From Pseudomonadota bacterium (lineage in GTDB: Bacteria; Pseudomonadota; Alphaproteobacteria; Rhodobacterales; Rhodobacteraceae), in assembly GCA_020161615.1 (NCBI GenBank), contig JAIUPD010000009.1, positions 166,105 to 230,104 on the forward strand: DNA of 64,000 bases. Direction: 5' to 3'. The notes beneath the pieces are model-generated. The model searched no databases. It was given only the letters and a program-made list of their open reading frames with translations, and was not told the origin of the DNA. Shown in pieces: positions 18,540 to 26,743 of this stretch. Within the stretch, counting starts at the first letter, position 1, and each line of letters starts with the position of its first letter. Position numbers and translations under genes: made by a program.

Positions 18540-18604
18540 GGTCGGGCCCTCCCCTTTTTGCGGAGGCGGCGGTCTATCGCCAATCGCGCGCGGCCGCCAG
18601 AGGG

Positions 18605-19267
18605 TCAGGCCGCGCCCGCAACCGCCGCATAGGCCGCCTGCGCCCGGCCCAGCGTATCGAGGTAGCGCGCGGCAGCCCCTTCGCGGTCGCCCCGGGCCAG
18701 CGCCGCGACCACGGCGACATGATCCTCGGCCACGGCGGCGCGGTTCGCGGCTTCGGCCAGGGTCACGCTGCGATAGGCCTGCAAGCGGTCGTTGCAATGG
18801 TCGGCGATCTCGGTGAGGAAGCGGTTCGGGCAGAGGTCGAACAGCGCGCGGCGAAAGGCCGTGTTGGCGGCGATGAAATCGCGGGGCGCATCGGCGCGGA
18901 TCGCGGCCTTCTCGGCCTCGGAGGCGGCGGTCAGCGCGGTCACGTCCGGCCGGTCGGGGATCTGGCGCAGGATATCGGCCTCGACCAGCAGCCTTGTGTG
19001 GAACATATGCGCGACCTCCCCGGGGCTGAGCAGCGGCAGGCAATAGCCGCGCCCGCGTTCGGTCAGGATGCCATTGCCGACGAGGCGGAACAGAGCCTCG
19101 CGGATCGGCGTGCGCGAGGTTTCCAACTGCACCGCCAACACCGGTTCGGTGATCAGGTCATCGGGCCCGTAATCGCCCGAGCGGATCGAGTCCAGCACCC
19201 AGTCAAAGACCTGATCGCTGAGCCGCTCGCGGCGCAGGACGCGGGGTTTGTCTTGGGTCGGGGGCAT
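18605..19267 (-). CDS. GntR-family (FCD-type) transcriptional regulator of the hyu-1 cluster
   Basis: The product is 220 aa from the ATG at 19267. The N-terminal winged helix contains LSDQVFDWVLDSIRSGDYGPDDLITEPVLAVQLETSRTPIREAL, the standard GntR pattern. An all-helical FCD ligand domain follows. A TTG at 19324 would extend it by 19 residues and cannot be excluded. It is co-directional with hyuA-hyuB directly upstream, so it most likely controls this amidohydrolase unit in response to its substrate. No TGATCnnnGATCA motif is present at the hyuA promoter, so it is probably distinct from the 61-kb GntR regulon. Confidence 0.87.
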   Translation of the reverse strand: MPPTQDKPRVLRRERLSDQVFDWVLDSIRSGDYGPDDLITEPVLAVQLETSRTPIREALFRLVGNGILTERGRGYCLPLLSPGEVAHMFHTRLLVEADILRQIPDRPDVTALTAASEAEKAAIRADAPRDFIAANTAFRRALFDLCPNRFLTEIADHCNDRLQAYRSVTLAEAANRAAVAEDHVAVVAALARGDREGAAARYLDTLGRAQAAYAAVAGAA

Positions 19268-19330
19268 GGCGCGTCCAGTCGGGGATCGGGGGCGCAGGAT
19301 AGAGGGCGGGCGGGGGCGCGACAATTCCCC

Positions 19331-20965
19331 TCAGCCCGGTTCGAGGCCCGACCGCCGGTCGCGCGCGCGGGCCTCGGGGTCGCGCCCGGCCGGATCGCCG
19401 AAACCGGCGCCGCCCGGAACCTCGAACCGCAGCCTTTCGCCGGGACCGACGATCTGGAAGCCCTTCGGCTGCAGCGTGGCGCCCGAGGCGAGGCCCAGCG
19501 CGCCCATCGCCCCGGGGGTGCCGCCCTGACGGCCCTGCGCCTGTACCGTGGTGCGGTCGAACATGGCGAAGAGCGCGACCGGACTGCCATCGCGGGTGGC
19601 GAGTTCGATGCTCTGCCCGTAGCCGCCGCGAAAGGTGCCATCGCCCGCCGATCCCGGGCGCAGTTCCTTTTTCCACAGCACGATGGGCGCGTGGCTTTCG
19701 ACAACCTCCACCGGCATGGCGCGCACGCCCGAGGGAAAGGCGGTGGTGGACAGCCCATCCGCCATCGGCCGCGCCCCGCCGCCGCCCGCGTTGAAGAACA
19801 GCGTCTCCCAGGCCGGGCCCTGCCAGTCGCCGGGGAAATGCCGGGCGACTTCCGGCCCGCCGCGCAGCTGGATGCCCCAGAGGCCCGCGGAACCCTCGGC
19901 CGGGACGCGGTCGGGCAGAATATGCGCCAGGCAGCCCAGCACGGCCTCGGGCAGGAACTGGCCGATGATGTGGCGGGCGCTGACCGGGTTGGGGCGGGTG
20001 ACGTTGAGGATCGAACCCTCAGGCGCCACGACGCGGACGGTCGACAGCGAGCCGCTGTTGTTGGGGACCGCGGCGCCGATGATGCAGCGCGCCCCGAACG
20101 AAGCATAGGCGTTGGTGTAATTGTAGACGAGGTTGATCCCCTTGGGGTGCGAGGGGCTGGTGCCGGCGAAATCGAGCAGCACCTCATCCTCGCCGATGGT
20201 CAGCGTGCAGGTGATGGTGATCGGCGTGCCGAAAGCGTCCAGGGTGATGGTATTGGTGGCCGAGGTTTTCGGCAGTTTGCGGATCTCCTCGATCATGGCG
20301 GCGCGGGAACGGGCGAGGATCTCGGCGCCGACCTCCTCCAGATCCTCCAGCCCCAGCTGCGCCACGGCGTCCACAAGAACCTGTGCGCTGGCCTCGTTGG
20401 CGGCGACGTAGGAGAGGATGTCGGCCTCCACCTCATCCGGCGTGCGGACATTGGCGCGGATCATCGCCATCAGGTCGTCATTCACCACGCCCTTCTTCAT
20501 CAGCTTCATCACCGGAATCGCCAGCCCCTCCTCAAAGACCGAGGCGCCGTCCGGCCCCTGCCCCCGCCCGCCGATGTCGAGCTGGTGGCAGGTGCAGGCG
20601 AAAAAGCCGATGACCTGCCCATCCTTGAAGACCGGTGAGGTGACGGTGATGTCGTGGACATGCCCCGAGGCAATCCAGGGGTCGTTGGTGATCAGGTGAT
20701 CGCCTTCTTCCAGCGTATCGGCGGGATGCACGGCCAGCATCTGTGGCACGGCGGCGACGGTCGAGTTGACGTGGCCGGGGGTGCCGGTCTGGGCCTGGGC
20801 CAGCATGTTGCCCGAGCGGTCGAAGAGTGCGGCGCTCAGGTCGCCCGAATCGCGCACGACCGGCGAGAAGGCGGTGCGCATCAGGGTGCGGGCCTGTTCC
20901 TCGACAATGGCGATGAGGTTGGACCAGATCACCTGAAAGCGGATTTCGTCCTGTGCGGGGTTCAT
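19331..20965 (-). CDS. Hydantoinase B / oxoprolinase family subunit, set 1
   Basis: The product is 544 aa. Typical HyuB features are RTAFSPVVRDSGDLSAALFD, the HVNSTVAAVPQ metal-site region, the DHLITNDPWIASGHVHDITV segment with conserved Asp/His residues, and a C-terminal GGAGFGDP. The family works with HyuA to open cyclic amides such as hydantoins, 5-oxoproline and N-methylhydantoin with ATP, and also includes aromatic-ketone carboxylases. The substrate is unknown here. One nt separates it from the hyuA stop. Confidence 0.9.
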   Translation of the reverse strand: MNPAQDEIRFQVIWSNLIAIVEEQARTLMRTAFSPVVRDSGDLSAALFDRSGNMLAQAQTGTPGHVNSTVAAVPQMLAVHPADTLEEGDHLITNDPWIASGHVHDITVTSPVFKDGQVIGFFACTCHQLDIGGRGQGPDGASVFEEGLAIPVMKLMKKGVVNDDLMAMIRANVRTPDEVEADILSYVAANEASAQVLVDAVAQLGLEDLEEVGAEILARSRAAMIEEIRKLPKTSATNTITLDAFGTPITITCTLTIGEDEVLLDFAGTSPSHPKGINLVYNYTNAYASFGARCIIGAAVPNNSGSLSTVRVVAPEGSILNVTRPNPVSARHIIGQFLPEAVLGCLAHILPDRVPAEGSAGLWGIQLRGGPEVARHFPGDWQGPAWETLFFNAGGGGARPMADGLSTTAFPSGVRAMPVEVVESHAPIVLWKKELRPGSAGDGTFRGGYGQSIELATRDGSPVALFAMFDRTTVQAQGRQGGTPGAMGALGLASGATLQPKGFQIVGPGERLRFEVPGGAGFGDPAGRDPEARARDRRSGLEPG

Positions 20966-20966
20966 G

Positions 20967-23039
20967 TCAGCCCTCCTGCCCGGTGTAGGTCAGCAGCACG
21001 TGGCCGCCGGAGATGGTGCGCGCGTCGAAACCGCGCGGGACGTGAATCGTGGTGCCCTTGTCCTTGATCAGCGCGGGGCCGTGCAGCGGCTGCGGCCCGA
21101 GGTCGGCGCGCAGGATCTGGCGGGCGGGGGTCATGGCGCCGGTTGTCAGGTCGTAAAGCGGCGCGGTGTCGGGCAGGGAACGCTCCAGCCGGTCGGTGAC
21201 GGCGGGGGTGGGGGCGGTGCCTTCGGCGGCGACGCGCAGGCTGAGGGCGACGATCTCGACCGGGATGCGGTCCAGCGCGCGTTTGTAGAGGGCGGCATAA
21301 TGGCGTTGGAACAGGGCCTGCAGACGAGGGGCGTCCTGATCGGTGAGGTCCGTATCCTCGACCGGGATCTGCAGCGTCTGGCCTTGCCCCTTGTAGCGCA
21401 GGAACAGCGTGCGTTGCGCCACCTGCCCTGCCCCGGGGGCGGCGGCTTCGACAAAGGCCGCAGCCTCGGCCGCCATCTCGGCATAAAGGCGGTTATAGAG
21501 CGTGGCGTCGAAGCGGCCGAGCGGCATGGCCAGGCTGCGCGAGAGTTCATAGACCGCCTGCGCCTGCAGGAAACCGATGGCCGAGCCGATGCCCGCGCCC
21601 AGCGGCACGATCACCCTTGTGGCGCCCAGCTTGCGGGCGATGCGGGCGGCGTGGATGCCGCCACCGCCGCCGAAGGCGATGATCGGCCGGGGGCGCAGGT
21701 CGACGCCCTTTTCGCGCGCGTGTTCGCGGGCGGCGCCGGCCATCTGCTCCTCCACCACCTCGGCCAGCGCGGCGGCGGCGCCCAGCGGGTCGAGGCCGAG
21801 GGGCTGGCCCACCCCCGCCTCCAGCGCCTGCGTGGCGAGCGTCGGGTCGATCTCGATCCCCGAGCCGTCGAAATCCCCCGGCGACAGGCGGCCGAGCTGC
21901 AGGTTGGCATCGGTCACGGCGGGATGCGTGCCACCCCGGGCATAGCAGGCCGGGCCGGGGTCCGAGCCCGCGCTCTCGGGCCCGACCTGCAACCGGCGCT
22001 GGCCGTCGACGCGGGCCAGCGAACCGCCGCCCGCGCCGATCTCCACCAGATCAATGACCGGGATGCGGGCGGGTAGGCCGCTGCCCTGCCGGTGCATATG
22101 CTCGCGCGCCATCTCGAAGGACGGGCTGCGGCGGGGCATGCCCTTGTCGATCAGGCAGACCTTGGCCGTGGTGCCGCCCATATCGAAGGCAAGGATCGCC
22201 TCCTCGCCCAACTCGCGGGCCAGTTGGGCGGCAAAGACCGCGCCGCCCGCCGGACCCGATTCCACCAGCCGGATCGGGAAGCGGCGGGCGAGGTCCAGCG
22301 TGCAGAGCCCGCCGTTCGACAGGAACATGAAAACCGGCGCGGTCAGGCCCAGCGCCGCCAGCCCGCTTTCCAGCCGGTCAAGATAGGTCGCGACCTGCGG
22401 CTGGACGAAGGCATTGGCGGCGGTGGTGGAAAAGCGGGCGTATTCGCCGATCTCTGGCGAGACCTCGGACGAGAGGCTGAAAAGGACGCCCGGCAGCAGC
22501 GGTTGCAGCACCTCCAGCGCGCGGCGTTCATGGGCGGGGTTCACGTGGGCATGCAGGAAGCAAAGCGCGACGCTTTCGATCCGCTCGTCGCGCAGCGTCC
22601 GGGCGAGGGCGTGCAGCGCGGCCTCGTCGAGGGGCAGCAGGACCTCGCCATCGGCGGCCAGACGTTCGGGCACGCCATAGCGCCACCAGCGGGGGATCAG
22701 CGGCTCGGGCTTGACGATGGTGATGTCGTATTGGTCGAAACGCCCCTCGTCCCCCATGGCAAGCACATCGCGGAAGCCCTGCGTCGTGACCAGCGCGGTG
22801 CGGGCGCCTTGCCGCGAGATGATGGCGTTCGTCGCCAGCGTGGTGCCGTGGACGATGCCGGTCACGGCGGTGGGGTCGATGCCAGCCTCGCGCAGGATCT
22901 GTTGCACGCCGTCGAGAATCGCGCGCTCGGGCGCATGGGGCGTGGTCGGCAGTTTCAGCGTGCCGAGGCCCTGCGGCGTGGCGAGGGCGAAATCGGTGAA
23001 GGTGCCGCCCACGTCGATACCGATGCGGATGTCGCTCAT
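20967..23039 (-). CDS. Hydantoinase A / oxoprolinase family subunit, set 1
   Basis: The product is 690 aa. The phosphate-1-like motif IGIDVGGTFTDFAL begins at residue 6, with HGTTLATNAII and the ATPase-fold AFDMGGTTAKVCLID further on; this is the ASKHA nucleotide fold of HyuA proteins. Together with HyuB it should form an ATP-dependent ring-opening amidohydrolase. The order A then B is the common one, unlike set 2 at 49-53 kb. The gene is divergent from kynureninase, with a shared 187-nt intergenic region that carries a putative MarR site. Confidence 0.92.
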   Translation of the reverse strand: MSDIRIGIDVGGTFTDFALATPQGLGTLKLPTTPHAPERAILDGVQQILREAGIDPTAVTGIVHGTTLATNAIISRQGARTALVTTQGFRDVLAMGDEGRFDQYDITIVKPEPLIPRWWRYGVPERLAADGEVLLPLDEAALHALARTLRDERIESVALCFLHAHVNPAHERRALEVLQPLLPGVLFSLSSEVSPEIGEYARFSTTAANAFVQPQVATYLDRLESGLAALGLTAPVFMFLSNGGLCTLDLARRFPIRLVESGPAGGAVFAAQLARELGEEAILAFDMGGTTAKVCLIDKGMPRRSPSFEMAREHMHRQGSGLPARIPVIDLVEIGAGGGSLARVDGQRRLQVGPESAGSDPGPACYARGGTHPAVTDANLQLGRLSPGDFDGSGIEIDPTLATQALEAGVGQPLGLDPLGAAAALAEVVEEQMAGAAREHAREKGVDLRPRPIIAFGGGGGIHAARIARKLGATRVIVPLGAGIGSAIGFLQAQAVYELSRSLAMPLGRFDATLYNRLYAEMAAEAAAFVEAAAPGAGQVAQRTLFLRYKGQGQTLQIPVEDTDLTDQDAPRLQALFQRHYAALYKRALDRIPVEIVALSLRVAAEGTAPTPAVTDRLERSLPDTAPLYDLTTGAMTPARQILRADLGPQPLHGPALIKDKGTTIHVPRGFDARTISGGHVLLTYTGQEG

Positions 23040-23071
23040 TCTTGCCGTTCCTTCGCTGGTTGAGCTTGCGT

Positions 23072-23095
23072 ATTACTCATTATTCATTATTCATT
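23072..23095. repeat. Short AT-rich CATTATT tandem repeat
   Basis: Two CATTATT units and a partial third (23078-23095) lie just upstream of hyuA, within an AT-rich patch that stands out in this GC-rich region. It may be part of the hyuA promoter. It is too short to be called a functional satellite. Confidence 0.4.
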
Positions 23096-23161
23096 GTTGC
23101 GTCAGGGATGCCAGACCATCCCCCTGTCTGTCAATCGCCGATCCGCCTGGAACCGCCATTA

Positions 23162-23177
23162 TTTTAAACTTGAAACT
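23162..23177. promoter_or_regulatory. Putative MarR operator, copy C at the kynU/hyuA promoter
   Basis: TTTTAAACTTGAAACT is identical over 16 nt to positions 1995-2010. It lies 49 nt upstream of the kynureninase GTG start, a typical place for a repressor site over a promoter. It might also act on the divergent hyuA gene. Confidence 0.6.
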
Positions 23178-23226
23178 ATGCCGGGGAGGGTCTAGCCTCC
23201 CCCGAAACGCGTCAGAGGATTGTCCC

Positions 23227-24423
23227 GTGCCGACTGATTTCTCCGCCACCCGCGCCCTGTTCGACCTGCCCGAGGGGGTGATCTATCTGGACGGCAATTC
23301 GCTGGGGCCGCTGCCCCGTGCGGTCCCCGCCCGGTTGCAGAAAGCCGTCGTGGACGAATGGGGCCAGATGCTGATCACCGGCTGGAACAAGGCCGGATGG
23401 ATGGATCTGCCGACCCGGCTGGGCGACCGGATCGCCCGGCTGATCGGGGCCGAGCCCGGGCATGTGGTGCTGGGCGATACGCTGTCGATCAAGGTCTATC
23501 AGGCGCTGGCCTCGTCGCTGGAGATGAACCCCAAGCGGCGGGTGATCCTGTCCGATACCGGGAATTTCCCCTCGGACCTGTACATGGCCGAGGGGCTGTG
23601 CCGGACGCTGGGACCCGATTACACGCTGAAGACGGTCGCGCCGGAAGAGGTGCTGGACGCCATCGACGACAGCGTTGCGGTCCTGATGATTACCGAGGTC
23701 GATTACCGCACCGGGCGGCGGCATGACATGGCGGCACTGACCGCCAAGGCCCATGCGGCCGGCGCGCTGGCGGTCTGGGATCTGGCGCATTCGGCCGGGG
23801 CGACGGATGTGAAAGTGGCCGAGGGCGGGGCCGATTTCGCGGTCGGCTGCACCTATAAATACCTCAATTCCGGCCCCGGCGGCCCGGCCTTCATCTATGT
23901 CGCCCCCCGCCATGCCGAGGTCGCGCGCCCGGCCCTGTCTGGCTGGCTGGGGCACGAGGCGCCTTTTGCCTTCGACCTGAACTATCGCCCCGGCGCCGGG
24001 ATCGAACGGATGCGCGTCGGCACGCCGCCGGTCCTGCAGATGGTGGCGCTGGACGCCGCGCTCGATGTCTGGGAGGGGGTCGAGATCGCCGATCTGCGCG
24101 CCCGCTCGATCGAGCTGTGCGAAGCGTTCATCCAGGGGGTCGAAGTCGCCTGCCCGGGTCTGGAACTGGCCACACCCCGCGATCCGGCGCTGCGCGGCAG
24201 TCAGGTGAGTTTCCGCCACCCTGAGGGCTATGCCGTGATGCAGGCGCTGATCGCCCGCGGTGTCATCGGCGATTTCCGGGCGCCCGACATCCTGCGCTTC
24301 GGCTTCACGCCGCTTTACATCGGCCTGGAGGAGGTCGAAGGTGCGGTGAGGATCCTGGCCGAGATCCTGGCGACCAACGCCTGGGACCGACCCGAGTTCA
24401 AGACCCGTGCGAAGGTGACATGA
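23227..24423 (+). CDS. kynU: Kynureninase
   Basis: The product is 398 aa. It is a fold-type I PLP enzyme that splits L-kynurenine into anthranilate and L-alanine. Visible signatures are LFDLPEGVIYLDGNSLGPLP at the N terminus, VWDLAHSAGA for the cofactor aspartate, and the lysine K211 in CTYKYLNSGPGG. The start is GTG at 23227, preceded by AGAGGA at 8 nt. The stop overlaps the GNAT start (ATGA). With kynA downstream and anthraniloyl-CoA monooxygenase at the left end, the anthranilate pathway can be traced. An upstream 16-mer shared with the monooxygenase promoter suggests joint control. Confidence 0.96.
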   Translation: MPTDFSATRALFDLPEGVIYLDGNSLGPLPRAVPARLQKAVVDEWGQMLITGWNKAGWMDLPTRLGDRIARLIGAEPGHVVLGDTLSIKVYQALASSLEMNPKRRVILSDTGNFPSDLYMAEGLCRTLGPDYTLKTVAPEEVLDAIDDSVAVLMITEVDYRTGRRHDMAALTAKAHAAGALAVWDLAHSAGATDVKVAEGGADFAVGCTYKYLNSGPGGPAFIYVAPRHAEVARPALSGWLGHEAPFAFDLNYRPGAGIERMRVGTPPVLQMVALDAALDVWEGVEIADLRARSIELCEAFIQGVEVACPGLELATPRDPALRGSQVSFRHPEGYAVMQALIARGVIGDFRAPDILRFGFTPLYIGLEEVEGAVRILAEILATNAWDRPEFKTRAKVT

Positions 24424-24902
24424 TCCGCATCCGCTCCTACCGGCCCAGCGACCGCGAGGCGTGTTTCCACGTCTTCCGCCGCGCTGTGCATGAGGGGGCG
24501 GTTCGCTACGATCAGGCGATGCGCGACGGCTGGGCGCCGCGCGCCACGCCCGACCTGACCACGCGCGACAAGTTGCTGGATCAGGAATGCTGGGTCAGCG
24601 AGGTCAACGGCACGCTGACGGGTTTCATGTCGCTGATGCCGGACGGGCATCTGGACACGGCCTTCGTTCTGCCCGAGGTCATGGGCCAGGGCCATGCCGC
24701 AGCGCTCTATGATCGGCTGCTGGCGCGGGCTCAGGCGCTGGGGCTGGCGCGGCTGACCGTCCATGCCAACGCGTATTCCAGCCGGTTCCTGGGCCGGCGC
24801 GGCTGGCAGGTCGAGCGGGTGGAGCCGATGAGCCTGCCCAATGGCGCGCCGTTCGAGCGGTTCCATATGGCGCTGGACCTGACCGAGGGGGCGGCGGCAT
24901 GA
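24420..24902 (+). CDS. GNAT-family N-acetyltransferase
   Basis: The product is 160 aa. The acetyl-CoA-binding region reads FVLPEVMGQGHAAALYDRLLARAQALG, close to the Q/RxxGxG/A loop, followed by LTVHANAYSSRFLGRRGW. The substrate is unknown. It sits inside the kyn operon with 4-nt overlap to kynU, so it may acetylate a kynurenine-pathway intermediate or act in detoxification; this is inference. GNAT genes are sometimes present between kynU and kynA in related bacteria by general expectation only. Confidence 0.82.
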   Translation: MIRIRSYRPSDREACFHVFRRAVHEGAVRYDQAMRDGWAPRATPDLTTRDKLLDQECWVSEVNGTLTGFMSLMPDGHLDTAFVLPEVMGQGHAAALYDRLLARAQALGLARLTVHANAYSSRFLGRRGWQVERVEPMSLPNGAPFERFHMALDLTEGAAA

Positions 24903-25045
24903 GGGCGCGGGGCGACCTGCCGCCGGTCTGCCGCGCGGCGGGCTGGATTTCGATCTGGCGGCGGCTGGCCATGGTCGGGGCGCGGGATGCGGGGCGGACG
25001 GGCTGAGATCCGCCTTTCCCTTCCCGAACCGACCCGGAGTCCAAA

Positions 25046-25882
25046 ATGACCGATGCCTACGATCCCGCGCGCGAGGGCGCGCAAATGGCCTTTGACGGCC
25101 GCATGTCCTATACCGATTACCTCGGCCTCGACGCGATCCTGAGCGCGCAGCACCCACGATCCGACGCGCATGACGAGATGCTGTTCATCATCCAGCACCA
25201 GACCAGCGAGCTGTGGATGCGGCTGGCCCTGCACGAGATCGGCGCGGCGCGGGCGGTGCTGGCCGAGGGGCAGACGCGCCCCGCCTTCAAGATGCTGAGC
25301 CGCGTGGCGCGGATCTTCGAGCAGCTGAACAGCGCCTGGGACGTGCTCAGGACCATGACCCCCAGCGAATACACCACGTTTCGCGGCGCGCTGGGCGAAA
25401 GCTCGGGCTTTCAATCCTGGCAATACCGGCTGATCGAATACAGCGTCGGCAACCGCAACACTGCGCTTCTGAAGCCGCATGCCCATCGCCCGGACCTGAC
25501 CGCCGCGCTGGAGGCCGAACTGGCCAAGCCCTCGCTATACGACGTGGCGGTGCGGGCGCTGGCCCAGGCGGGATTCGCGATTCCCGCCGAGGTGCTGGAG
25601 CGCGACCTGCGGCGGCCCTGGCAGCTGTCCGAGCCGGTGCAGGAGGCCTGGCGCGCGGTCTACGCCGAGCCGCACCGCTATTGGGAACTCTACGAACTGG
25701 CCGAGAAACTGGTTGATTTCGAGGATTATTTCCGCCGCTGGCGCTTTAACCACGTCACCACGGTGGAGCGGGTGATCGGCTTCAAGCGCGGCACCGGCGG
25801 CACCGGCGGCGTGACCTATCTGCGCCGCATGCTGGAGGTGCAGCTCTTCCCTGAACTCTGGGCTTTGCGCACCAGCCTGTGA
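25046..25882 (+). CDS. kynA: Tryptophan 2,3-dioxygenase
   Basis: The product is 278 aa, normal for bacterial TDO. It is a haem enzyme that opens the indole ring to give N-formylkynurenine. Family landmarks are [32 protein letters not shown] (haem/substrate side), [13 protein letters not shown], and the haem-ligand region [30 protein letters not shown]. The start ATG at 25046 has a GGAG upstream (25036-25039). A strong hairpin follows the stop. The formamidase for the next step is not in this operon. Confidence 0.96.
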   Translation: MTDAYDPAREGAQMAFDGRMSYTDYLGLDAILSAQHPRSDAHDEMLFIIQHQTSELWMRLALHEIGAARAVLAEGQTRPAFKMLSRVARIFEQLNSAWDVLRTMTPSEYTTFRGALGESSGFQSWQYRLIEYSVGNRNTALLKPHAHRPDLTAALEAELAKPSLYDVAVRALAQAGFAIPAEVLERDLRRPWQLSEPVQEAWRAVYAEPHRYWELYELAEKLVDFEDYFRRWRFNHVTTVERVIGFKRGTGGTGGVTYLRRMLEVQLFPELWALRTSL

Positions 25883-25887
25883 TCGCC

Positions 25888-25912
25888 GGGCCGGTCCGGC
25901 GCGGACCGGCCC
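25888..25912 (+). terminator. GC-rich hairpin after kynA
   Basis: GGGCCGGTCCG (25888-25898) and CGGACCGGCCC (25902-25912) are perfect 11-bp arms around a GCG loop, starting 6 nt after the kynA stop. There is no U-tract, so it may be a Rho-assisted or stem-only stop. Confidence 0.6.
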
Positions 25913-26280
25913 CGTTCACGTGTCAGTCAGACACTAGGAAACCGGTAGCCGGGATCGGTATTTTCCCTGCGATCTGAAAGGATTGCAGGGATTGCGGCGG
26001 ATTGCCCGAGCTATGCTGCGGTTGCAACACAAGCCTTTCTCTTGGGGCCCGATTTGTGCTAGAAGCGGGCAAGTTCAATCGCTTTTGGCCCGTTTTCATT
26101 GATAAACAGCGTCTTGTACGAATCCTCCTGTGCGGGCCCCCGATATTCCCCATGCGCCACGGGCGCGGGTCGCGGGATCTGTGCTGCGGCCGGGTTGTTT
26201 GCGCCTTGCCAAGGGGGCGCCAGCCCGTCTATGCGCTCGCACCCGGGGCGGCCCCCCTTCCGAAAAGCTGAGATCGTGAC
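25913..26280. other. Gene-free stretch upstream of the polysaccharide export genes
   Basis: About 370 nt without a supportable gene. It must hold the promoter of the wzb-wzc pair. It is less GC-rich than the flanks, especially around 26030-26130. I see no clear consensus promoter and no convincing operator. The short frames present lack family similarity. Confidence 0.5.
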
Positions 26281-26742
26281 ATGAAGGTCAATCACATCCT
26301 GGTGGTCTGCGTCGGCAATATCTGCCGCTCGCCCGTCGGCGAACGGCTGCTGGCCCGGAGCCTGGCCGAGAGCGGCCTTGACACCGTGGTGAGTTCGGCC
26401 GGCATCGGCGCGCTGGTCGGCCATGCCGCCGACGAGACCGCGGCCGAGGTCGCCGCCGAACGTGGACTCAGCCTGGACGGCCATTCCGCGCGCCAGTTCA
26501 CCCGCGAGCTGGGGCAGCAGGCCGACCTGATCCTGGTGATGGAGCCGGGCCACCGGCACGAGATCACCCGCCGTGCCCCGGACCTGTCGGGCCGCGTCAT
26601 GCAGTTCGACCATTGGATCGGCGGCAAGGGCATCCCCGACCCCTATCGTCACCCGCGCGCTTTCCACGAAACCGTGTATGATCTCATTGCCAAGGCCGCC
26701 GACGGGTGGTCGAGCAAGCTGGCACCGCGAAAGGGTCGGTAG
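26281..26742 (+). CDS. wzb: Low-molecular-weight protein tyrosine phosphatase (Wzb-like)
   Basis: The product is 153 aa. The P-loop CVGNICRS begins at the nucleophile C10 with R16. The general-acid loop DPYRHP is near residue 120. These proteins remove phosphate from the tyrosine tail of Wzc-type kinases and so control capsule/exopolysaccharide chain length. The wzc gene starts 2 nt after its stop codon, so kinase and phosphatase are co-expressed. Confidence 0.92.
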   Translation: MKVNHILVVCVGNICRSPVGERLLARSLAESGLDTVVSSAGIGALVGHAADETAAEVAAERGLSLDGHSARQFTRELGQQADLILVMEPGHRHEITRRAPDLSGRVMQFDHWIGGKGIPDPYRHPRAFHETVYDLIAKAADGWSSKLAPRKGR

Positions 26743-26743
26743 A

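Noticed and set aside
23072-23095. The CATTATT repeat considered as a CRISPR or satellite
   Set aside because: Units are 7 nt with no spacers and only two and a half copies.
24899-25006. A 35-codon frame starting with an ATGA overlap at the GNAT stop
   Set aside because: Position is suggestive, but the sequence is rich in Arg/Ala/Gly and has no recognisable motif. I cannot support it as a gene.
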